Source: Deltaproteobacteria bacterium
GTDB taxonomy: Bacteria > Desulfobacterota > Syntrophobacteria > Syntrophobacterales > Syntrophobacteraceae
Direction of reading: 5' to 3'
Length of the DNA stretch: 64,000 bases
NCBI GenBank assembly: GCA_021777755.1
Contig: JAJYDE010000012.1
Span: 39,138 to 103,137, forward strand
Shown: positions 9,374-17,137 of the stretch, in pieces
How the letters are laid out: each line of letters starts with the position of its first letter
How positions within the stretch are numbered: position 1 is the first letter of the stretch
Made by a program: the position numbers and the translations under genes
Notes under the pieces: generated by a model
What the model was told of the DNA's origin: nothing
Databases searched by the model: none
What the model saw: the letters and a program-made list of their open reading frames with translations, nothing else

Positions 9374-10927
9374 TCACAGTGGAATGTTTCCGTGTTTGCG
9401 GGAAGGGCCCCGGCTCTTCTTGCCCTCGAGCACCTGCAAGGTGCGGATCAGGCGGTGGCGAGTGTCGCGAGGAAATATCACATCGTCGACATAGCCGCGT
9501 TGGGCGGCCAGAAAGGGGTTGGCAAAGGTGTGCCTGTATTGGGCCATCTTTTCGTTCAACATGGCCTCGGGGTCTTGCGCCGCCTGGATCTCTTTTCGGT
9601 AGATCACCTCCACCGCGCCCTTGGGGCCCATGACCGCGATTTCCGCCGTCGGCCAGGCATAATTCACATCGCAGTGGATGTGTTTGGAGTTCATCACCAG
9701 GTATGCCCCGCCGTAGGCCTTGCGAACAATGACCGAAATACGCGGCACGGTGGCCTCGGTAAATGCGTAGAGCAGTTTCGCTCCGTGGCGGATAATTCCC
9801 CCGTGCTCCTGGTCGGGGCCCGGCATGAACCCCGGAACATCGACCAGGGCGATCAGCGGGATGTTGAAAGCATCGCAAAATCTGACGAACCGGCCGGCCT
9901 TGAAGGAGGCGTTGCTGTCCAAAACTCCGGCCAGCACCGCCGGTTGATTGGCCACAAGCCCTATGGTCTGCCCCCCCAGGCGGCCGAAGCCGCAGATGAT
10001 GTTTCGGGCAAATCCGGCCTGAACCTCCATGAATTCGGCCCCGTCCAGGATGGAGTAGATAAGAACATTCATGTCGTAGGTCTGATTCGGGTTTTCCGGA
10101 ATCAAAAAGTCCAGCGCCGGATCGATGCGGTCCGGGGGATCGCGAAGATCCAAAATAGGGGCGCGCTGACGATTGTTTGAAGGCAGATAGCTGATAAGGC
10201 GCCGGATCTCCCGCAGGCACAGCACATCGTTTGCCACGGTGAAATGAGCCACCCCGCTCACATCCGAGTGAATTTCAGCTCCTCCCAACTCCTCGGAGGT
10301 TATCTCCTGGTGGGTTACCGTCTTGACCACACTCGGCCCGGTTACGAACATGTAGGAGGACTGGCGCACCATGAAAACGAAATCTGTGATCGAGGGGCTG
10401 TAGACCGCGCCCCCGGCGCACGGCCCCATGATGCACGAGATCTGGGGAACCACCCCGCTCGCCCTTACGTTGCGGTGAAAGATTTCACCGTAGGCGGCCA
10501 GGGCATCCACGCCTTCCTGTATGCGCGCACCCCCGGAATCGTTCAGCCCTATGATGGGATTTCCCACCCTTACCGCCATATCCATCACTTTGCATATCTT
10601 CTGGGCGTGGGCCTCGCCAAGCGAGCCCCCCGCGACCGTGAAATCCTGGCTGAAGACAAACACCTCGCGGCCGTCGATAGTCCCGTGGCCGGTTATCACC
10701 CCGTCGCCAAGGTAGCTTTTCGTATCCCCCAGCGCCCCTCCGCGACCCACCTTGAGCACATCGAACTCCTCGAAGCTGCCGTCGTCCAAAAGCAGCCCGA
10801 TCCTTTCGCGCGCCGTAAGCTTTCCGTTTCGATGCTGGGCCTCCATCCGTGCCTCGCCTCCGCCGGCGGAGGATTCAAAGCGAAGTCGCTCCAGGGTTTC
10901 AAGGGTCGTGCTGTATTGCGTGTCCAT
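9374..10927 (-). CDS. Acyl-CoA carboxylase beta subunit (carboxyltransferase)
   Basis: A 517-residue carboxyltransferase of the PccB family. It carries G-K-L-T-A-R-E-R-I near residue 35, the acyl-CoA-binding G-A-R-I-Q-E-G block, and the G-G-A-Y-L-V-M-N-S-K segment near the C-terminus. It transfers the carboxyl group from carboxybiotin to an acyl-CoA, most likely propionyl-CoA or acetyl-CoA given its resemblance to propionyl-CoA carboxylase beta chains. The start at 10927 is preceded by GAGGTGAG at about five bases. It is first in a two-gene operon with the biotin carboxylase/BCCP. In an anaerobe this pair could run in the methylmalonyl-CoA direction or supply malonyl-CoA. Confidence 0.92.
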   Translation of the reverse strand: MDTQYSTTLETLERLRFESSAGGGEARMEAQHRNGKLTARERIGLLLDDGSFEEFDVLKVGRGGALGDTKSYLGDGVITGHGTIDGREVFVFSQDFTVAGGSLGEAHAQKICKVMDMAVRVGNPIIGLNDSGGARIQEGVDALAAYGEIFHRNVRASGVVPQISCIMGPCAGGAVYSPSITDFVFMVRQSSYMFVTGPSVVKTVTHQEITSEELGGAEIHSDVSGVAHFTVANDVLCLREIRRLISYLPSNNRQRAPILDLRDPPDRIDPALDFLIPENPNQTYDMNVLIYSILDGAEFMEVQAGFARNIICGFGRLGGQTIGLVANQPAVLAGVLDSNASFKAGRFVRFCDAFNIPLIALVDVPGFMPGPDQEHGGIIRHGAKLLYAFTEATVPRISVIVRKAYGGAYLVMNSKHIHCDVNYAWPTAEIAVMGPKGAVEVIYRKEIQAAQDPEAMLNEKMAQYRHTFANPFLAAQRGYVDDVIFPRDTRHRLIRTLQVLEGKKSRGPSRKHGNIPL

Positions 10928-11095
10928 CTCGCTCACCTCGGTTCCACAAACGTTGCGCCAACTTGACTTTAAGGCCCGTCCACGGCGTTTTACGCACGGG
11001 TTGTTTTGCGCCGGGAAAAATCGCCCCACCCCAAGGGGCTAAAAAACATACATTTTCCGCCTCGAATGCACAAGTTAAAACTCGGCGCGGGCAGA

Positions 11096-11120
11096 GTGCG
11101 CAAAGGGGGGGTGCGCAAAG
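11096..11120. repeat. Spaced direct repeat GTGCGCAAAG
   Basis: Two identical 10-base copies, at 11096-11105 and 11111-11120, lie upstream of the carboxylase operon and just past the end of the nucleotidyltransferase gene. They could be tandem operators for the carboxylase promoter, or a chance slip-strand repeat. Confidence 0.35.
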
Positions 11121-11166
11121 CGCCAAAAGGTCTCAAGTGATGTGCCGATAGGAGATAATCGGGATT

Positions 11167-11691
11167 CTATCTCGAAGCCGAAATCATCACGGCCGCGGCG
11201 GGTGCCACGAGATGCTCCCATTCGAGGCCCTCCGCCATACGCCGTCTAACCTCCCCGGCGCTTATGCCCTTCTTGTCCGAAGGCCTTGTCCAGAGCACTT
11301 CCACCTTGAGCCCCAAAGCCTTGAACATCTCTTGTTTCCTCTTTCCCCAGTCGTCGTAGATGGTGAGATAAAAGACGGCGTCAAGAGGCAGGTAATAGCC
11401 GTAAAGCTCCGGCATGTTTACGGGGAAGGGAACTATGGAAAATTCCGGAGGCCAAACACCCTCTTCGATCACCGCCGCTCGGATGATCGTGTATCGTTCG
11501 AAATAACTCAGCGGATTGGACCCTGGCAGACTGCGGTTGGGGTCCGCCGGATCGGTTCTTGTGAGCGTGGGGTCGGGGTTTGTAATTCCGATGACCAGGT
11601 GGCCGCATCTGGTCTTGGCTGCCCGTATGTATTTGAGATGATCGAGATGAAAAACCTGGAAACGGCCGTGAACGACTCCGGTCTCTACCAT
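11167..11691 (-). CDS. Cytidylyltransferase/NMN-adenylyltransferase-fold nucleotidyltransferase
   Basis: A 174-residue protein of the HIGH-type nucleotidyltransferase superfamily. The N-terminal nucleotide site reads V-V-H-G-R-F-Q-V-F-H-L-D-H, followed by G-I-T-N-P-D-P-T. The C-terminal signature I-S-A-G-E-V-R-R-R-M takes the place of the usual I-S-x-T-x-V-R. The fold fits either NMN adenylyltransferase or CTP:phosphoalcohol cytidylyltransferase. Because it follows a CDP-alcohol phosphatidyltransferase gene by 13 bases, making a CDP-activated head group is an attractive role (inference). The start at 11691 follows a G-rich ribosome site; a start at 11721 would overlap the upstream gene. Confidence 0.7.
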   Translation of the reverse strand: MVETGVVHGRFQVFHLDHLKYIRAAKTRCGHLVIGITNPDPTLTRTDPADPNRSLPGSNPLSYFERYTIIRAAVIEEGVWPPEFSIVPFPVNMPELYGYYLPLDAVFYLTIYDDWGKRKQEMFKALGLKVEVLWTRPSDKKGISAGEVRRRMAEGLEWEHLVAPAAAVMISASR

Positions 11692-11704
11692 AACCCCCCG
11701 CCCC

Positions 11705-12337
11705 TCATTTGCCGTGCACAAGCAAAATTCGCCTCACCACCACAATATTGGGATGCACCGCAAGATAGCTCAAGGCCAGAAGCGGGGCTGCCGGGAAAAA
11801 TAGGCTCGCCCATGCGCAAAGCACGATGACGCTAGTTCTCGTCCCCTTGCTCGCAAGGGTCGGTTTGCCCATCGAGAGCCCCAGGCTTTCCGCCCGGGCC
11901 GTCGTGTAGCTGATGAGACTGCTCCCGCACAACGCAAAAAAACCCGCCGCCAGCAAAAGCGGCACGGAAAAGTGGACGGGAAGTCTTAACAGGTAGATCA
12001 CCATTCCGGTTATCAGGGACACATCCACGTAGCGGTCAAGAACCGAATCGAGAAAAGCCCCCCCTTTGGTCTCAAGGCCTGCAAGCCTCGAAAACTGGCC
12101 GTCAACGCCGTCTAGCAGCTGGGACATGGCGGCAAGAATTCCGGCCGCCCCTCCACAACCAAGGGCGAACAAAACGCCCCCCGAAACGCCGACAGCCGTT
12201 GAACACACCGTGATCATCCAGGGCCGGAGCCATTTGAGCTCGATGAGCCCGGGCGTAATTCGGGCGCACAGATTAAGCTTTATCCACTTCAAAACAAACC
12301 TGTCGGTCGGCTTCGTCTTCCACTGGTCTGACTTCAT
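11705..12337 (-). CDS. CDP-alcohol phosphatidyltransferase family membrane protein
   Basis: A 210-residue integral membrane enzyme with about five hydrophobic segments. The CDP-alcohol phosphotransferase signature D-G-x2-A-R-x8-G-x3-D-x3-D is present as D-G-Q-F-S-R...G-A-F-L-D-S-V-L-D, with Ser replacing the usual Ala. Such enzymes transfer a phosphoalcohol from a CDP-alcohol to an acceptor alcohol in phospholipid or compatible-solute synthesis. The gene overlaps the end of the upstream isomerase gene by 65 bases if the ATG at 12337 is used. The overlapping N-terminal residues look like real protein, so the overlap seems genuine; a TTG at 12364 is the alternative start. Head group and acceptor are unknown. 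Confidence 0.8.
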   Translation of the reverse strand: MKSDQWKTKPTDRFVLKWIKLNLCARITPGLIELKWLRPWMITVCSTAVGVSGGVLFALGCGGAAGILAAMSQLLDGVDGQFSRLAGLETKGGAFLDSVLDRYVDVSLITGMVIYLLRLPVHFSVPLLLAAGFFALCGSSLISYTTARAESLGLSMGKPTLASKGTRTSVIVLCAWASLFFPAAPLLALSYLAVHPNIVVVRRILLVHGK

Positions 12338-13115
12338 CACGGCTTTCCAAATATTTGCGAACAACTCTTAGAGTTTTCATAAGCGGAGCTTCCTCGCGAA
12401 GCTCCAAAACCCACCAGTTGCACGAAAGTGCCCCCAGAAGGTCCAGGCGGCTACTGAGGTTTTCCACGCATTCGGGCGCCACGTGGCGATCGTCGATCTC
12501 CTCATGGTAGATGTGGGCGTTAAAAACCCGCCCTGGATTGGGCATGACGAAATCTTCCAGGTCAAACGACCGGCACCGCACCGCCTGGCACACCCTCGCA
12601 TGACCGATATCAAGAGTAATACCGGCTCCGGATTTACTCACCAGCTTCTCAAACAGGTGGGGCCTGCTCGACCAGCCGGAGGCGAGGTTTTCCAGGCAAA
12701 GCGTAATGCCCAGCCCTTTTGCATAAGCGACCAACTCCGCCAAAGACCTTACCGTGCGCTCCCAGGAAAGGCCCTCGGGCGACTTTCTCCCCAACCCCAG
12801 GTGCACGGTAATATAAGAGCCATCGAGCCTGGAGACCACCCGGCAGACCCTTTCAAACAGCTCCATCGCCTCCTCGGCCTTGCGGTCATCCTCATCGCCC
12901 CCATCCACCCCTTTGAACGCGCAATGATAACGGATCTCCAGGCCGTTCAAAATCGAAATTTTCTCTAAAAGCCTCGATTCTTCCGCCCGGCTTCGCGGCA
13001 GCTCTTCGACCTTGAAGGTCCAATCGACCCCGGAAAATCCGTTTCGAACCGCCACGTCCCTAAGCTCTGCCGCATCCGGGATGAAATTGCAAATGGCAAT
13101 GGTGGGCGAAATCAT
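12273..13115 (-). CDS. Sugar phosphate isomerase/epimerase-like TIM-barrel protein
   Basis: A 280-residue protein of the xylose-isomerase-like/AP-endonuclease-2 TIM-barrel superfamily. Strand-end motifs that usually bind a divalent metal are visible: Glu in C-L-E-N-L, Asp in L-D-I-G-H-A, His in A-H-I-Y-H-E-E, and Glu in W-V-L-E-L-R-E. Members isomerise or epimerise sugars and polyols, including inositol derivatives, or cleave DNA at abasic sites; the surroundings favour a polyol or sugar-phosphate substrate. The ATG overlaps the stop of the upstream activator gene as ATGA, so the two are translationally coupled. The exact substrate is unknown. Confidence 0.75.
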   Translation of the reverse strand: MISPTIAICNFIPDAAELRDVAVRNGFSGVDWTFKVEELPRSRAEESRLLEKISILNGLEIRYHCAFKGVDGGDEDDRKAEEAMELFERVCRVVSRLDGSYITVHLGLGRKSPEGLSWERTVRSLAELVAYAKGLGITLCLENLASGWSSRPHLFEKLVSKSGAGITLDIGHARVCQAVRCRSFDLEDFVMPNPGRVFNAHIYHEEIDDRHVAPECVENLSSRLDLLGALSCNWWVLELREEAPLMKTLRVVRKYLESRDEVRPVEDEADRQVCFEVDKA

Positions 13116-13888
13116 TGAATACTTCCGTTTCTGCCGTAAAGCGCCGCGCCGATGGCCCCCACCATGTCCGGGTTTTCAGGAACACTCACGGGCTGACCCA
13201 GTTGCTCTTCGAGAAGCCGTACGGCGCACGGGTTGTGGGCCACTCCGCCGGCAAACACCAGCGGAGGCGAGGCGCCAACCCGCCTTAGCATGGCGATCGT
13301 TCGCGAAATGATCGCCGCGTGCAGCCCCATGGCGATGTTTTCCGCACGCTCGCCCCTGGCCATAAGAGAGGTGGCCTCGCTTTCGGCGAAAACCGCGCAC
13401 ATGCTGCTGATCTGCACCCGGCGCTCCGAGCGCAACGCAAACTCGCCAAAGGTCTCGATCGGAACCTGGAGCGCCACGGCCATGAATTCCAAAAACTTCC
13501 CCGTCCCGGCCGCGCACCGGTCGTTCATCTCGAACTTGACCACCTTGCCGCTCCCCGACAAGGAGATCACTTTCGTATCCTGACCCCCTATGTCCAGAAC
13601 CGTTCCGGCTTCCGGATGCAGGAACTTCACCCCGAGCGCGTAGGCCTGGATTTCGGTTATCGCCGAAACATTCAAACCGGGAAAGGATTCGGCGAACAGT
13701 TTGCGCCCATATCCGGTCGCCACCACCCGCACCCCCTCCAGTCCCTCGACGAGTTTTCGGCACTGGCCCAGGGGATCGAAAGTGGTGGGCAGCTTTTCCC
13801 GGCGCACCACACCCCCCGAGTTCAATACAACCAGCTCTATCGAGCGCGAACCGATATCAATGCCCGCGACCATGTCCTTGTCGAACAT
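13112..13888 (-). CDS. Acyl-CoA dehydratase activase-type ATPase (BadF/HgdC family)
   Basis: A 258-residue ASKHA-fold ATPase. Phosphate loops appear as G-I-D-I-G-S-R-S near the N-terminus, L-D-I-G-G-Q-D-T-K in the middle and F-A-G-G-V-A-H-N near the C-terminus. Two cysteines, in N-D-R-C-A-A-G-T-G and S-S-M-C-A-V-F, match those that hold a bridging [4Fe-4S] cluster between two subunits in the HgdC activator. The protein delivers low-potential electrons to its partner on ATP hydrolysis. The partner is the upstream gene, ending 13 bases before it. Length is typical of the family. Confidence 0.9.
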   Translation of the reverse strand: MFDKDMVAGIDIGSRSIELVVLNSGGVVRREKLPTTFDPLGQCRKLVEGLEGVRVVATGYGRKLFAESFPGLNVSAITEIQAYALGVKFLHPEAGTVLDIGGQDTKVISLSGSGKVVKFEMNDRCAAGTGKFLEFMAVALQVPIETFGEFALRSERRVQISSMCAVFAESEATSLMARGERAENIAMGLHAAIISRTIAMLRRVGASPPLVFAGGVAHNPCAVRLLEEQLGQPVSVPENPDMVGAIGAALYGRNGSIQ

Positions 13889-13901
13889 GACTAGAACTCC
13901 C

Positions 13902-15176
13902 TCAGCTCGTCATCTCGACGAAAGCTTCCACCCGGGTCTTCAGCTGTTCCACATCTTCCATGCTGTAATCGGTTTCGATGGAAAGCATGGAAATGCCGGC
14001 CTTTCCGAGCGCCTTTTCCACCTTGAAAGCCTCTATGGCGTAAGGTTGACAAAAAGAGAGGCCGTAGTGGATCACTCCGTCCACCTTGAGTTCGCGGGCC
14101 ATATCGACCACGTTTTCCAGCCTTTCCGTATTGGGCGTAAAGCAGGCGCAGTCGATTCGCATATAGCGGTCCACCAGAGCCTCGACCATCTCCTCCACGG
14201 TGGTCCCGGTTTCTTTCACCAGGTCCCGGGTATTGCGCGTACCTATGCAGGATTCCTCGCCCACAATAACCGCGCCGGAAGACTCGATCACGTAGGGAAG
14301 CTTCCAGTTGGGAACGGCCATAGGACATCCCGATAGCATCAATCTCCTGGTCCCTTTCGGAACCACCCCCTCTCCGGCCTTTACCCGCTCCGCCAGCTCA
14401 TCGCACAACTCACCGATCTTGGCGGTGAAGCGGACCGGATCGTCGTAGAAAGATATCTGGTTGATCAAAAGCGCGTCTCTACCCGAAATCGGCACGGGAA
14501 CCGCCGCCCGAAGCCGGTTGAGTCTCTGCAGCACCAGCCGCCGCCCGTTCACCAGGTGAATCGCATCCTTCAAACTCTGCGCGGTGATCTTTTTGCCCGT
14601 CATCTCTTCGACTTTGTTTTTAAAACCCAGGACCTCGCTTTTCCAAAGAACCCGGTCGGAAGCCTTCTTCATCTGGGGGATTTCCATTACATGGACCGGA
14701 GAATAATCGGAGAAAATCTCGTAGGCCTTCTTCTTGCCGTCGCAGGTGGTCTCCCCGACGATAAGATCGCACGACTCGATATAGGGACAAAGCCTCGCGA
14801 GCTTGAACCCCACAAAGGACTTTATAAGTGCGCAGGTGTTTCTCGGCAGCACCTTCTCGGCCTGTTCGTTTCCAATCTCGGCCCCCGCGCACAAACCCAC
14901 CTGGATCCCTCCGGCGGCCAAAACGATTTCCTCGGGGACGAAAACGCAGAAGGTCCCAACCACGATTCTACCTGCGGCCTTGGCCTCCTGAAGCTCCTTG
15001 ATCCTTAGCCCGTGGACCTCGGAGAGCACAAAGTCGAGGTATTCCATCCCCCGAAGACGCCCCTGCTGGCTCGCATGGATGTCCCCGTAGAATTTCCCGA
15101 GCACCTCGAGCAGCCCGCTGTGAGCGTCCAGGTCAAGATTGAGCTTTTCCCACATTGCATCGTACGAATTAGCCAT
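13902..15176 (-). CDS. Double-cubane-cluster-type reductase, 2-hydroxyacyl-CoA dehydratase (HgdB) family
   Basis: A 424-residue single-subunit member of the HgdB/BcrC family. Cysteines visible include C77 (G-T-F-C), C96, C115 (N-T-C-A-L-I-K), C130, C136 and C145 (E-T-T-C-D-G-K-K-K), with further ones in G-C-P-M, E-E-S-C, C-A-C-F and S-F-C-Q-P-Y. True hydroxyacyl-CoA dehydratases use two different subunits of this fold. Here only one is present, next to its activase, which is the arrangement of the double-cubane cluster protein that reduces small substrates such as acetylene or hydrazine in vitro. The physiological substrate is unknown. The start follows a G-rich ribosome site. It is first gene of a five-gene operon. 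Confidence 0.82.
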   Translation of the reverse strand: MANSYDAMWEKLNLDLDAHSGLLEVLGKFYGDIHASQQGRLRGMEYLDFVLSEVHGLRIKELQEAKAAGRIVVGTFCVFVPEEIVLAAGGIQVGLCAGAEIGNEQAEKVLPRNTCALIKSFVGFKLARLCPYIESCDLIVGETTCDGKKKAYEIFSDYSPVHVMEIPQMKKASDRVLWKSEVLGFKNKVEEMTGKKITAQSLKDAIHLVNGRRLVLQRLNRLRAAVPVPISGRDALLINQISFYDDPVRFTAKIGELCDELAERVKAGEGVVPKGTRRLMLSGCPMAVPNWKLPYVIESSGAVIVGEESCIGTRNTRDLVKETGTTVEEMVEALVDRYMRIDCACFTPNTERLENVVDMARELKVDGVIHYGLSFCQPYAIEAFKVEKALGKAGISMLSIETDYSMEDVEQLKTRVEAFVEMTS

Positions 15177-15318
15177 AAACCAATCCCCCCCCCATAGTCG
15201 GAATTCACCGCGGCATAATTGCGACCAAAACGCAAAGAATGAATATAAATTGAAACCTTCTATGCGGCAAATAGGTAATTCCGATATGATCGGCATCGGC
15301 GGGTTATCGAATTTTTTT

Positions 15319-15358
15319 CAACTAAACATTTGACAGCAATGTTGAATTGATTTATTAT
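15319..15358 (+). promoter_or_regulatory. arsR-type promoter with overlapping dyad operator
   Basis: TTGACA (15330-15335) and TATTAT (15353-15358) with a 17-base spacer form a near-consensus sigma-70 promoter. An imperfect dyad, CAACTAAACAT at 15319-15329 and ATGTTGAATTG at 15339-15349 (9 of 11 positions complementary), covers the -35 box. This is the usual layout of an ArsR-family autoregulated operator. The site is in the spacer shared with the divergent reductase operon, so the regulator may control both. Confidence 0.7.
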
Positions 15359-15391
15359 TTAAGCAGTTACTAAAATAGCGAAGGAGTCGAG

Positions 15392-15808
15392 GTGGAAATC
15401 AATCAGGCCGAGCTTTTTAAAGTTCTCGGGGTCGAGACCCGCATCCGGATTATCGAACTCCTCAAACAGCGGGGACCGCTCGGGGTGAGCGAACTCTCGG
15501 ATGTGCTTGGCGTAACTCCCTCCGCTGTGTCGCAGCACCTCAAAATTCTTAAACACGCAGGCTTGGTGCGCAATGAACGAAAGGGCTACTGGATACCCTA
15601 TGCGATAAACGAAGAAGCTCTTGAGCACTGCCGGAACCTGCTCTCGAAGGTCTGCACGTGCGGCTGCAAGGGGACCGGAAGGGTTGGTGAGGCAGAGCTT
15701 GGCGCATCCGAAGACAAGATCGAGCTTCTTAAAAAATGGGAAAGCGAGCTTCAAAGGCAGCTCAACGAGGTACGGTGCCGGATCGAGGATCTGGAGAAGG
15801 AGAAGTAA
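15392..15808 (+). CDS. ArsR-family winged-helix regulator with Cys cluster
   Basis: A 138-residue regulator. Residues 1-75 form the winged helix, with recognition helix V-T-P-S-A-V-S-Q-H-L-K-I-L and the wing R-K-G-Y-W-I-P-Y. A C-T-C-G-C cluster follows at about residues 88-92, suitable for binding a metal, metalloid or Fe-S cofactor, and then a coiled-coil tail, which may aid dimerisation. It starts at GTG, with AAGGAG five bases upstream. It faces the double-cubane reductase operon, and the two share a 215-base spacer containing a strong promoter and dyad. Control of both directions is likely but inferred. The inducer is unknown. Confidence 0.88.
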   Translation: MEINQAELFKVLGVETRIRIIELLKQRGPLGVSELSDVLGVTPSAVSQHLKILKHAGLVRNERKGYWIPYAINEEALEHCRNLLSKVCTCGCKGTGRVGEAELGASEDKIELLKKWESELQRQLNEVRCRIEDLEKEK

Positions 15809-15823
15809 CTCTTTTTTTTGCGG

Positions 15824-15847
15824 ACTTAATTAGTATATACTTAATTA
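15824..15847. promoter_or_regulatory. Direct repeat ACTTAATTA around a GTATATAC palindrome
   Basis: Two 9-base copies (15824-15832 and 15839-15847) flank an alternating palindromic core in a very AT-rich island between arsR and the dehydrogenase remnant. This resembles an operator or the AT-rich core of a promoter. No regulator can be assigned. Confidence 0.4.
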
Positions 15848-15887
15848 CTGAAATATATCGCATAGTACTCAAAACAAGGAGAACCCC

Positions 15888-16175
15888 ATGGAATGTCACA
15901 GCGATATCGCGGAGCGGCGGGGACGGATTCGCGAGCGCACCTCAAAGATTGCCAAAGAGCGCATTTCCCCCGATGCGGCGGAGCGTGACCGTAGCGGGAG
16001 CTTTCCCCTGGAGGCAATCCGCCATATCGGGGAAGCCGGACTTGCCGGGCCAATCATCTCGGAAGCGGACGGCGGCGGCGGCGAGGAAGCAAGGACATGC
16101 TTTGCCTCCGTGGTGCAGGAGATCGCCAGGGCTTGCGCCTCCACGGCCCTCATGGAAAAACCTCACGGGCAATGA
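15888..16175 (+). pseudogene. Acyl-CoA dehydrogenase N-terminal remnant
   Basis: A 95-codon frame whose residues 25-85 read like the N-terminal helical domain of an acyl-CoA dehydrogenase: E-R-D-R-S-G-S-F-P, G-E-A-G-L-A-G-P, D-G-G-G-G and A-R-A-C-A-S-T-A. It stops where the middle beta-barrel domain should begin. Members normally have about 380 residues, so roughly three quarters are missing, and the following bases do not resume the fold in any frame I can see. It is probably a deletion relic. A ribosome site (AAGGAG) and ATG remain, so a short peptide could still be made. Confidence 0.7.
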
Positions 16176-16312
16176 AGGCGAAGGGCTGCGGGTCATTGGC
16201 AAGTCAGTGGTCGCTAAAGCTGACAATTCTCCGGCCACGGGGGGCTTGAATGGCTTCAAGGCAAAGCTCCACGCCAGGGATGCATTATCTGGAATGAAAG
16301 GAGGTGATAGCG

Positions 16313-16438
16313 ATGGCCGAAAACAAGGAGCTTCCCATGGCCGGGAAGAAGCGGACCGGTTGCGGGTGCGGCTGTACTGCCTCACCGCGCAAGGATGCCA
16401 AGACACTGAAGCTGGCAGCCGAAGAACCTGAGAAGTAA
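16313..16438 (+). CDS. 41-residue protein with C-G-C-G-C motif
   Basis: A short gene with an exceptional ribosome binding site: AGGAGGTGAT, complementary to the 16S rRNA tail, ends four bases before the ATG. The product is a 41-residue, lysine-rich soluble peptide with a central T-G-C-G-C-G-C-T motif and no signal or membrane segment. The clustered cysteines suggest metal binding. It lies 0.5 kb from an ArsR regulator that itself has C-T-C-G-C, which hints at shared metal or redox sensing (inference). A dyad downstream may terminate transcription. I do not recognise the family. Confidence 0.65.
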   Translation: MAENKELPMAGKKRTGCGCGCTASPRKDAKTLKLAAEEPEK

Positions 16439-16460
16439 AGAACCTTGCCCTAACAAAGAC

Positions 16461-16499
16461 GACCTGAGTGGAATTGAAGGCTACTATCCCACTCGGGTC
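16461..16499 (+). terminator. Terminator-like hairpin after the small Cys-rich gene
   Basis: GACCTGAGTGG and CCACTCGGGTC pair over 11 positions with one G-U and a 17-base loop, 22 bases after the small gene's stop. There is no T run, so rho-independent termination is uncertain. Confidence 0.5.
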
Positions 16500-16678
16500 G
16501 ATCATAACATTGACGGAAAACAGTTGTTTTTTATCAAGGGATCTTTGCCGTCGCTATACCCACGCCAACCATCTCATTATCAAGTTTGTTGATCATGAAA
16601 AACATTGACGGATTTGCAGCGCCCATGATAATCGCGGAAACTGATATTGACAGTGTTTTCCGTTCAGGAGTCGAAACG

Positions 16679-17134
16679 ATGCGGAGCTGCGTGCCTCAAG
16701 ACGAAAATTTCGAGAGGCGAATACGAGAGAGCTTCTCGAAACAAAATCTGATGAAAACCATCGGAGCCACTCTTTCGAGGGTACTCCCCGGGGAAGTGGA
16801 AATCTCACTTGAATTTCGAGATGATTTGACCCAGCAGCACGGCTTCATACATGCCGGGGTCGTCGCCGCCCTCGCGGACACGGCCTGCGGCTTTGCCGCC
16901 TTCAGCCTTATGGCTCCCGATGCCGCGGTGCTCACGGTAGAATACAAAATCAATCTGCTCTCCCCGGCCATCGGGGAATCATTGGTTGCATGCGGCAGGG
17001 TTATCAAGCCGGGGCGCACCCTTACGGTGTGTTCAGGAGATGTATTTGCATTGAAAGATGGAGAGAAAAAGATTGTGGCGACCATGTCCGCCACAATGAT
17101 GAGCATTCGTGGGCGGGAAGGGTTGACAGGGTGA
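16679..17134 (+). CDS. PaaI-family hotdog thioesterase
   Basis: A 151-residue hotdog-fold protein with the PaaI signature H-G-F-I-H-A-G-V-V-A-A-L-A-D-T-A, in which the Asp or His region acts on acyl-CoA thioesters. It probably hydrolyses aryl- or acyl-CoA to release CoA. The ATG at 16679 is preferred because AGGAG lies eight bases before it and the family starts near M-R-S-C-V-P. In-frame starts at 16595 and 16624 lack such a site. A dyad directly after the stop may end transcription. Confidence 0.85.
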   Translation: MRSCVPQDENFERRIRESFSKQNLMKTIGATLSRVLPGEVEISLEFRDDLTQQHGFIHAGVVAALADTACGFAAFSLMAPDAAVLTVEYKINLLSPAIGESLVACGRVIKPGRTLTVCSGDVFALKDGEKKIVATMSATMMSIRGREGLTG

Positions 17135-17137
17135 AAA

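Noticed and set aside
7704..9494. 596-codon open frame on the plus strand antisense to the biotin carboxylase
   Set aside because: It mirrors the coding pattern of the carboxylase gene, has no domain signature, and arises from GC-rich codon bias.
9366..10220. N-terminal extension of the biotin carboxylase frame
   Set aside because: The frame is open through the carboxyltransferase gene, but the real protein starts at M-F-D-K-I (9365), as family members do.
13112..15176. Benzoyl-CoA reductase or (R)-2-hydroxyglutaryl-CoA dehydratase
   Set aside because: Only one HgdB-type subunit and one activase are encoded; the second dehydratase subunit or the extra BcrA/B/D set is missing, so the double-cubane type fits better.
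15186..15195. C-run as a G-quadruplex element
   Set aside because: A single homopolymeric run (G on the minus strand) just before the reductase ATG; it more likely acts as the ribosome site, and four separate G tracts are not present.
15809..15823. Terminator after arsR
   Set aside because: There is a run of eight T, but no GC-rich stem precedes it.
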